From contig JADYZK010000429.1 of the NCBI GenBank assembly GCA_020853175.1, positions 1 to 5,941 on the forward strand: a stretch of DNA of 5,941 nucleotides, given 5' to 3'. This DNA comes from Bacteroidales bacterium. GTDB taxonomy: Bacteria > Bacteroidota > Bacteroidia > Bacteroidales > F082. The notes under the pieces were generated by a model. It saw only the letters and a program-made list of their open reading frames with translations. It did not search any database and was not told the origin of the DNA. The position numbers were made by a program, and so were the translations under genes. Shown piece by piece: positions 1-4,839 of this stretch; the stretch's first letter is position 1, and each line of letters begins with the position of its first letter.

Positions 1-539
1 TCATTGACGTAAAACGATTCTAACATTAGCTTGCCATCCTCGAAATACTTAATTGACTTGCCATTTTTAAGCCCTCCCGAATAGAAAGTTTCTTCGGCAA
101 TTTGTTTTGTTCCGGGGTAATATACCCGCGTTATGCCTTCCAAAAGGTCATTTTTATAGCTTTCTTCTGAAAGCAAAGCACCATCTATATCACTGTAGAT
201 GAGCCATACACTGTCTTTTTTTTGATCGAAATACATGCCTTCAGCGATGAGCGTACCTTCCTCTGAAAACTGATTGTGGTATGCTTTTAAACTGTTGTTG
301 CTAAAGACGTTGGTGGCACGTAAGGCGCCATTTTCATAGAAATAACTAAAGGTGCCAAAAGGCCGATCGTTTTTAAACTGGCCGTTATAACGCGGTTGAC
401 CGCCGGGAAAGCGGGCCTCCCAAGGACCAAATTTCCGGCCTTGGTCGTCTTGCTGGTTTATTTCTACCTGAGCCAACAATGGATTTATGCCAGTGAAAAG
501 CAAAAGCAAAGTGATGAAGATTGAAATTCGATTTGCCAT
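1..539 (-). CDS. YwqK-like MORN-repeat exported protein, C-terminus cut by window edge
   Basis: An open frame runs leftward from an ATG at 539-537 for 179 codons with no stop before the window edge, so the C-terminus is missing. Residues 1-23 form a signal peptide: a short basic start (MANR), a hydrophobic core (ISIFITLLLLF) and a likely signal peptidase I site after LLA, giving a mature Q-V-E start. The rest consists of degenerate MORN/YwqK-type repeats of roughly 23-28 residues, with the pattern aromatic-x-x-x-G-x-L (FYENGALRA near 67-75, YFEDGKLML near 165-173) and K-N-D/G turns (56, 129, 158). Proteins of this family are often labelled 'toxin-antitoxin system YwqK family antitoxin', but no toxin gene is visible and an exported protein is unlikely to be a classical antitoxin. 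A surface or periplasmic structural role is inferred only. It is transcribed divergently from recR. Confidence 0.8.
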   Translation of the reverse strand, partial: MANRISIFITLLLLFTGINPLLAQVEINQQDDQGRKFGPWEARFPGGQPRYNGQFKNDRPFGTFSYFYENGALRATNVFSNNSLKAYHNQFSEEGTLIAEGMYFDQKKDSVWLIYSDIDGALLSEESYKNDLLEGITRVYYPGTKQIAEETFYSGGLKNGKSIKYFEDGKLMLESFYVN

Positions 540-556
540 AAGGGTTGAATGAGGTA

Positions 557-564
557 CAAAAATA
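557..564 (-). promoter_or_regulatory. Bacteroidota -7 box for the YwqK-like gene
   Basis: Read on the minus strand this is TATTTTTG, a full match to TAnnTTTG. It ends 17 bases before the ATG at 539, so the leader would be only about 10-14 nt. I could not find a -33 TTTG at the usual 17-23 bp spacing, so the call rests on the -7 box and its position. Confidence 0.45.
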
Positions 565-584
565 CGAAGCATAAAGAAATATCC

Positions 585-592
585 TAATTTTG
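585..592 (+). promoter_or_regulatory. Bacteroidota -7 box for recR
   Basis: TAATTTTG matches TAnnTTTG exactly and ends 14 bases before the TTG start of recR. Transcription would begin near 596-600, giving an almost leaderless message. No clear -33 element is present. The position where a -33 element would lie falls across the opposing -7 box at 557-564, so the two divergent promoters probably overlap. Confidence 0.45.
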
Positions 593-606
593 CCAAAACG
601 TTAGAT

Positions 607-1218
607 TTGATTGAATATTCTTCCATACTGTTAGAAAGTGCCGTGAACGAGCTGTCTCGATTGCCGGGCATTGGTAAAAAAACCGCGCTGCGATTGGCTT
701 TGCACCTCTTAAAAGAAGATGGGCACCGCACCGAAGCCTTGGCCCGATCGCTGATGCAACTGAAAGAAAACATTCGTTTTTGCACGCGCTGCCACAACAT
801 TTCAGACCACGAAACCTGTAGCATTTGTTTAAATCCTCGGCGCGATGAAAACATTTTATGTGTTGTTGAAGATATGCGCGATGTGATGGCCATTGAACGC
901 ACTTCGAGTTTCAATGGTTTGTATCATGTTTTGGGAGGGGTCATCAGTCCAGTAGAGGGGATTTCGCCTTCCGATTTGCATATTGCCAGCTTAGTGCAAC
1001 GACTTCAAATTGAAGATATTAAAGAAGTAGTTCTGGCATTGCCCACCACCATTGAAGGCGATACCACCGGTTATTATATTTTCCGTATGATTCAAAACGA
1101 TAAGCTGAAAGTTACTTCGATTGCAAAAGGCATCGCGATTGGTGATGCGTTGGAGTACGCTGATGAAATTACACTGGGTCGCTCCATTCTCAACCGAACA
1201 CTTTTCGAGACAAATTAA
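607..1218 (+). CDS. recR: Recombination mediator RecR
   Basis: This 203-residue protein has full family length. In the RecFOR pathway RecR helps load RecA onto SSB-coated single-stranded DNA at gaps; it acts in the cytoplasm as a ring with RecO or RecF. Domains in order: N-terminal helix-hairpin-helix (about 18-35, SRLPGIGKKTALRLALHLL); a four-cysteine zinc finger (C59, C62, C71, C74); a Toprim domain from about 82, with VVEDMRDVMAIE at 86-97 and PTTIEGDTT at 146-154; and the conserved C-terminal ALEYADEITLGRSI (181-194). The start is TTG at 607. The frame is open back to a stop at 550-552 with no ATG or GTG between, and the family begins a few residues before SSILLESAV, so TTG is the best choice. 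The stop overlaps that of the convergent small gene. Confidence 0.96.
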   Translation: MIEYSSILLESAVNELSRLPGIGKKTALRLALHLLKEDGHRTEALARSLMQLKENIRFCTRCHNISDHETCSICLNPRRDENILCVVEDMRDVMAIERTSSFNGLYHVLGGVISPVEGISPSDLHIASLVQRLQIEDIKEVVLALPTTIEGDTTGYYIFRMIQNDKLKVTSIAKGIAIGDALEYADEITLGRSILNRTLFETN

Positions 1219-1490
1219 GGTTTTTTACTTTCTATTTTTTCAGAGCCAAAACTACTTTCATCGGCAAAGAGATCCAATTGCCGAGGCGAGATAAAATATT
1301 CCTTTGCAGGCGGTTCATCAAAGCTATTGATGTATTTGTCAATACTTTTTTTAATCAACTTAATGGTAGTGGTATGACGTAACTTACAATATTTGACGAG
1401 CGAGCGGTACTGTTTTTCTGACAGTTTAAACTTCACCTCTTTGAACTTAACTTTCTTGTAACGGCTTTTTTTCTTGCCTTTCCTTTTCAT
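1215..1490 (-). CDS. Small basic ribbon-helix-helix-like protein with a sliding-clamp-binding motif
   Basis: This encodes 91 residues from an ATG at 1490-1488; an in-frame TTG two codons upstream (1496) is a less likely start. The first 20 residues are very rich in Lys and Arg. Residues 15-57 fit a ribbon-helix-helix fold: a strand (KFKEVKFKL), helix A (SEKQYRSLVKYCKLRH), a T-T-T turn and helix B (IKLIKKSIDKYINSF). This suggests a dimeric DNA-binding protein. After a short linker comes SPRQLDLFADES; QLDLF (71-75) matches the bacterial beta-clamp-binding consensus QL(S/D)LF. The acidic tail ends at residue 91. I recognise it only as a kind of conserved small Bacteroidota protein without an established function. 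It lies downstream of glmM on the same strand, and no -7 box is visible in the 75-bp gap, so cotranscription is possible. A DNA-replication or repair role is inferred from the motif and from recR next door. Confidence 0.8.
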   Translation of the reverse strand: MKRKGKKKSRYKKVKFKEVKFKLSEKQYRSLVKYCKLRHTTTIKLIKKSIDKYINSFDEPPAKEYFISPRQLDLFADESSFGSEKIESKKP

Positions 1491-1521
1491 AGGCAAATGA
1501 TTTTGGCTGCAATTTAAATCT

Positions 1522-1536
1522 TTTTGTTTAACAAAA
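1522..1536. repeat. 15-bp AT-rich palindrome upstream of the small RHH-like gene
   Basis: TTTTGTT-T-AACAAAA is a perfect odd palindrome in the gap between the glmM stop and the small RHH-like gene, with a second palindrome, ATTTAAAT, beside it at 1512-1519. As RNA it would form only a weak A/U stem and no U-tract follows, so it is a poor terminator. An operator, perhaps for the RHH-like protein itself, is possible but unproven. In sequence this AT-rich, chance is also plausible. Confidence 0.3.
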
Positions 1537-1565
1537 GGCCAACGAGCTTCATTTTCAATTTATTT

Positions 1566-2957
1566 TCAGTTTTTACGTTGCTCCATCCAGTGCAAAAGTT
1601 TATGAGCCAGTGCGCTTGCTTCATCATGGCTTTTTCCTTCGGCATACACACGAATGATGGGTTCGGTGTTCGATTTGCGCAAATGCACCCATCCTTCAGC
1701 AAAATCAATCTTGACACCATCAATGGTGCTCACTTGCTCGTGTTTGAAATCTTCAGCAATTTCAAGCAAGAGCTGATCAACATCGGTTTCGGTGGTGAGG
1801 TTGATTTTATTCTTAGAGATATGGTAATGTGGATAGCTTTTTCGCAAATCGGAGCATGATTTGGCCTCAACGGTGAGGTGGGTTAAAAACAGGGCGATAC
1901 CTACTAAAGCATCGCGGCCATAATGCAGTTCAGGATAAATGACGCCGCCATTGCCCTCACCTCCGATCACGGCATTTTTTTCTTTCATCATTTCAACCAC
2001 ATTCACTTCGCCCACGGCAGAAGCAAAATATTGCACTTCGTGCTTGTTGGCGATGTCGGACAAGGCCCGCGTGGAGGAAAGGTTTGAAACAGTGTTTCCT
2101 TTTTGTCGGCTTAAAACATAATCGGCCACTGCAACAAGGGTGTATTCTTCGCCAAACATATCCCCGTTTTCGTCAACAATTGCCAGGCGATCCACATCAG
2201 GATCCACCACGAAACCAAGATCACTTTTTGTTTTCCGAACCAATGCCGAAAGCTCAGTTAAATGTTCAGGCAGCGGCTCAGGGTTGTGCGGAAAAAGGCC
2301 GTTGGGCGTGCAATGCAGCTCGTGCACCACCTCCACGCCCAAGGCACGCAGAAGGGCCGGAATGGCTATACCACCCGTTGAATTTACAGCATCAACAGCC
2401 ACTTTAAAGCCGGCGCAACGTATGGCTTCGGCATCTACCAAAGGAAGATCCATCACCATTTGGATGTGCTTATCAATCCATCCATGCGATTTGGTGTAGG
2501 TTCCCAACTCACTCACATCGTTAAAAACAAACTCTTTCTTTTCAACGATTTGGAGCAATTCGCTGCCTTGAGCAGCAGAAATAAACTCTCCCTTCTCGTT
2601 GAGCAGCTTCAAGGCATTCCATTGTGCGGGGTTGTGACTTGCAGTGAGAATGATGCCTGCATCGGCATGAAGTCCGGGCACCGCAATCTCAACCGTTGGA
2701 GTGGTTGAAAGGCCTACATCGAAAACATCGGCGCCCAGCGACATGAGTGTTCCGCAAACCAAATGGTTCACCATTTCGCCCGAAACGCGGGCATCACGTC
2801 CAACCACTACTCTCATCCTTTGGTTGTTAGGCTTATCTTTTCTCATAAGTAGAACAAAAGCAGCCGTAAACTGAACAACATCAAGAGGTGTCAAATGATC
2901 GCCTGGAGTTCCTCCAATGGTTCCTCTGATGCCCGAAATAGATTTAATAAGTGTCAT
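1566..2957 (-). CDS. glmM: Phosphoglucosamine mutase (phosphohexomutase family)
   Basis: This 463-residue member of the alpha-D-phosphohexomutase superfamily closely resembles the Bacteroidota enzymes annotated as GlmM. These interconvert GlcN-6-P and GlcN-1-P for UDP-GlcNAc synthesis in the cytoplasm. The four family motifs are intact: the phosphoserine loop TASHNP (105-110, Ser107), the metal-binding DPDVDR (252-257, Asp252/254/256), the sugar-recognition loop GGEGNGG (332-338) and the phosphate-binding loop RKSNTEPIIR (427-436). The start at 2957 gives the family N-terminus MTLIKSISGIRG. The frame stays open to an ATG at 3113, but those 52 extra residues resemble nothing in the family and contain a -7 box and a terminator-like hairpin, so they are probably untranslated. 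Activity on phosphomannose or phosphoglucose cannot be excluded from sequence. The small RHH-like gene follows 75 bp downstream. Confidence 0.93.
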   Translation of the reverse strand: MTLIKSISGIRGTIGGTPGDHLTPLDVVQFTAAFVLLMRKDKPNNQRMRVVVGRDARVSGEMVNHLVCGTLMSLGADVFDVGLSTTPTVEIAVPGLHADAGIILTASHNPAQWNALKLLNEKGEFISAAQGSELLQIVEKKEFVFNDVSELGTYTKSHGWIDKHIQMVMDLPLVDAEAIRCAGFKVAVDAVNSTGGIAIPALLRALGVEVVHELHCTPNGLFPHNPEPLPEHLTELSALVRKTKSDLGFVVDPDVDRLAIVDENGDMFGEEYTLVAVADYVLSRQKGNTVSNLSSTRALSDIANKHEVQYFASAVGEVNVVEMMKEKNAVIGGEGNGGVIYPELHYGRDALVGIALFLTHLTVEAKSCSDLRKSYPHYHISKNKINLTTETDVDQLLLEIAEDFKHEQVSTIDGVKIDFAEGWVHLRKSNTEPIIRVYAEGKSHDEASALAHKLLHWMEQRKN

Positions 2958-2977
2958 CCTATCTGTTTTAAGAGCTG

Positions 2978-2985
2978 CAAATGTA
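2978..2985 (-). promoter_or_regulatory. Bacteroidota -7 box for glmM
   Basis: The minus strand reads TACATTTG, a full match to TAnnTTTG, ending 20 bases before the ATG at 2957. It implies a leader of about 14-17 nt. It lies inside the possible upstream extension of the reading frame and so supports the start at 2957. A -33 TTTG at normal spacing is not evident. Confidence 0.5.
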
Positions 2986-3016
2986 TCCAAACTTAAAAGA
3001 GTATAACGCATCATTT

Positions 3017-3053
3017 GAAAGAAAAAAGTAGGTTGACCAAATGCCAACCCACT
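3017..3053 (-). terminator. Intrinsic terminator-like hairpin upstream of glmM
   Basis: On the minus strand, GTGGGTTG (3052-3045) pairs with CAACCTAC (3035-3028) around a 9-nt loop. That makes an 8-bp stem with one G-U wobble, extendable by an A-U pair at the base. TTTTTTCTTTC follows immediately (3027-3017). Stem plus T-tract has the form of a Rho-independent terminator for leftward transcription. It cannot end either neighbouring gene, since glmM begins downstream of it and the TPR gene runs the other way. It would therefore end an unannotated leftward transcript or act as an attenuator in a long glmM leader. Confidence 0.5.
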
Positions 3054-3116
3054 CGGAATAGTAGTTTTCTTCCTGTTATTTTTTAACAACAGAAATGAAA
3101 ACGCATCGTCCATCGG

Positions 3117-3260
3117 TTATGAACAAAAGAGTGCTTTAAAAAAGTTTATAAAAAGAAGACGATTGACCCATGCAAGATGTAAGAGAAGCTTATCTTTACC
3201 TTTTAAAAATTCACAAATAAAAAGCGACTTGTCGAAGATATAACAATCTTTCTTCTTCAT
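3117..3260 (-). CDS. Possible 47-residue small protein (doubtful)
   Basis: An ATG at 3260 opens a 47-codon frame ending in TAA at 3119-3117. It starts MKKKDCYIFDK and has a hydrophobic or amphipathic second half (about 25-46, with LLLHLAWVNRLLF). I do not recognise the sequence. In its favour, a terminator-like hairpin on the same strand follows about 65 bp downstream. A TACTTTTA sequence, one base off the -7 consensus, lies about 73 bp upstream. Against it, ORFs of this length arise by chance in AT-rich DNA, and the composition, rich in Phe, Leu and Lys, is what random AT-rich sequence gives. Confidence 0.2.
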   Translation of the reverse strand: MKKKDCYIFDKSLFICEFLKGKDKLLLHLAWVNRLLFINFFKALFCS

Positions 3261-3341
3261 TTTGAGGGATTTAGAAAATATTTTCAAATAAGTGGCTTTA
3301 CATGAAAAACATTCTAAAAATACCCGTTGGCGTAAAAGTAT

Positions 3342-3349
3342 TACTTTTG
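3342..3349 (+). promoter_or_regulatory. Bacteroidota -7 box for the TPR gene, inside a palindrome
   Basis: TACTTTTG matches TAnnTTTG. The start codon is 31 bp downstream of its last base, so the leader would be about 25 nt. The box overlaps a perfect 15-bp odd palindrome at 3334-3348 (AAAAGTA-T-TACTTTT), so the opposite strand carries TACTTTTA at 3340-3333, one mismatch from the consensus. The nearest upstream TTG (3327-3329) is too close to serve as a -33 element. Confidence 0.45.
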
Positions 3350-3379
3350 CAATGCTATAAAGGATAAGAAAGACACAAC

Positions 3380-4804
3380 ATGAGCGAAGATTTTCAATGG
3401 GAAGATGATTTTAAGGTTGAGGAATTGGCTGAGCGGTTCGATGCGATGATCCGCAGCGACTCCGACACCTACTTTGATTCTGAGGAATTTGAGATGCTCA
3501 TTGAGTATTTTCAAATGACCCTTAACGACGAAAAAGCACGGCTGGCATTGCGTATCTCTATGGAGATGCACCCCTATAACCACCGTTTAAAAATTATGTC
3601 GGCTCGCCAAATGGCCGCCGATGGAAAATTTATCAATGCCTTGAGCCTTTTGGATGAGATTGCCACAACCGAACCTTCTGATGTGGATATTTTATTGACC
3701 AAAGGCTCTGTTTACAGCATGATGTTGGATTTTAACAAAGCTGTTGCAGAATACGAAAAAGCACTCGTAATAGTGGATGAGGATGAAATAGAAGATATTT
3801 ATTCCACCATAGCCTTCGAGTACGAAAATATGGGTGCGTTTGATTCGGCACTCAATTATCTTTTTAAAGCTTTAGAAATCAGCGATTTTCCTGAACAATT
3901 GTTGTTCGAGATTGGCATGTGCTACGAAATGGCCTCCAAATTGGAGGAGTCGGTGGAGTTTTTCACCGGGTACATTGACAAAAATCCTGAAAGTATTGCC
4001 TCGTGGTTTAACTTAGGATTGTCCTACCACCATTTGGAGTTGTATGAAAAAGCCGTTGATGCCTTTGAGTTTGCCATTGCCATTGACGAAACCTATTTGC
4101 CTGCCTACACCAACATGGCACAAACATACGTGATGATGGGTAATCTGCGCAAAGCCATAGAACTTTACCATGAATCGGAAACCATAGAAAGTGCCGACGC
4201 GCTTACCTTGTGCTACTTGGGTGAATGTCATGAAAAACTTCAAGAATACGATGAGGCACTCCAATACTATAACAAGGCATTGGAAATGGATGAGTTTTTA
4301 CCCGATGCTTGGGCCGGACAAAGTGTAGTTTATTACGAAATGGGCAAAGTGAAACAAGCGATAACCTGTATTGAAAAAGCACTCGAAATTGACAGCCTGA
4401 ACACCGAATTTCACTTGATTGCCGCTGATTACTACATAAAATTAGAAAAATTTGAGAAGGCCAAAGCACATTTTATGCGCATTGAAGAACTCGATCCTTT
4501 TGATCAAGATTTATGGTTGGAATATTCCAATATGTATTTTTTGATGGACAACAAAGAAAAAGCCATTCAAATTATCAAAACCGGATTGATACACCAACCT
4601 AAAAATGCCAGCCTTTTTTACCGTCTTGTGGCTCTCTTGATTTTGAATAAGGGCCTCATTCAAGCATTATATTTTTTGGAATCAGCCCTCGAGCTGGATG
4701 TTGAAGCCGTGGATGAGCTTTTTGAATATCTGCCTTCTGCAAGAGAAAATACAAAAATATTCGATCTGATTTTGCACTATAAAATGAAAAATCTGTTGCC
4801 ATAG
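3380..4804 (+). CDS. Cytoplasmic tetratricopeptide-repeat (TPR) protein
   Basis: The 474 residues have no signal peptide or membrane segment. After an acidic N-terminus (MSEDFQWEDDFKVEELAERF and a D/E/S-rich stretch to about 40), about eleven TPR units of 34 residues run from about 66 to 440. Clear examples are 102-135 (ILLTKGSVYSMMLDFNKAVA), 207-240 (ASWFNLGLSYHHLELYEKAV), 275-308 (LCYLGECHEKLQEYDEAL) and 309-342 (DAWAGQSVVYYEMGKVKQAI). TPR arrays form superhelical protein-binding surfaces, and no enzymatic domain is attached, so a scaffold or adaptor role is the most that can be inferred. The ATG at 3380 is preceded by a -7 box at 3342-3349. The aldehyde dehydrogenase gene starts 35 bp after the stop with no promoter or terminator seen between them, so the two are probably cotranscribed. 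A functional link is not established. Confidence 0.9.
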   Translation: MSEDFQWEDDFKVEELAERFDAMIRSDSDTYFDSEEFEMLIEYFQMTLNDEKARLALRISMEMHPYNHRLKIMSARQMAADGKFINALSLLDEIATTEPSDVDILLTKGSVYSMMLDFNKAVAEYEKALVIVDEDEIEDIYSTIAFEYENMGAFDSALNYLFKALEISDFPEQLLFEIGMCYEMASKLEESVEFFTGYIDKNPESIASWFNLGLSYHHLELYEKAVDAFEFAIAIDETYLPAYTNMAQTYVMMGNLRKAIELYHESETIESADALTLCYLGECHEKLQEYDEALQYYNKALEMDEFLPDAWAGQSVVYYEMGKVKQAITCIEKALEIDSLNTEFHLIAADYYIKLEKFEKAKAHFMRIEELDPFDQDLWLEYSNMYFLMDNKEKAIQIIKTGLIHQPKNASLFYRLVALLILNKGLIQALYFLESALELDVEAVDELFEYLPSARENTKIFDLILHYKMKNLLP

Positions 4805-4839
4805 CAAATGATTGCAACTACAAACAGCAAAACAAAAAG

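Larger units (their letters stand above)
2958..3379. other. 422-bp intergenic region between glmM and the TPR gene
   Basis: This is an AT-rich region between two divergent genes, much longer than the other gaps in the window. It holds the glmM -7 box (2978-2985), a minus-strand hairpin with a T-tract (3017-3053), a 47-codon minus-strand ORF of doubtful status (3117-3260), and a palindrome that includes the TPR-gene -7 box (3333-3349). I see no tRNA, recognisable riboswitch or insertion sequence remnant. Confidence 0.7.

Noticed and set aside
1..539. YwqK-like gene as part of a toxin-antitoxin system
   Set aside because: It has a signal peptide and MORN-type repeats, and no toxin-like gene is next to it; the family label is probably a misnomer here.
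1514..1723. Minus-strand ORF of 69 codons overlapping the end of glmM
   Set aside because: It is out of frame with glmM and covers its conserved C-terminus, so it is a shadow frame.
1524..1859. Plus-strand ORF opposite the end of glmM
   Set aside because: It is antisense to the conserved C-terminal part of glmM, and its translation has no family character.
1939..2708. Several overlapping plus-strand ORFs opposite glmM (starts at 1939, 2084, 2140, 2460)
   Set aside because: All lie antisense to intact glmM motifs and overlap one another; the translations are rich in Pro, Ser and Arg and show no domain.
3073..3092. CTGTT / AACAG inverted repeat upstream of glmM
   Set aside because: The arms are 5 bp separated by 10 bases, too weak to distinguish from chance.
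3234..3251. Small inverted repeat (AAGAT, 6-nt loop, ATCTT) as a terminator or operator
   Set aside because: The stem is only 5 bp and A/T-rich with no proper T-tract, so it is expected by chance in this region.
3341..3583. Minus-strand ORF of 80 codons over the start of the TPR gene
   Set aside because: It is antisense to the N-terminus of a clear TPR gene and covers its promoter.
4013..4469. Two minus-strand ORFs inside the TPR gene
   Set aside because: They are antisense to intact TPR repeats, and the translations are Cys/Phe/His-rich with no motif.
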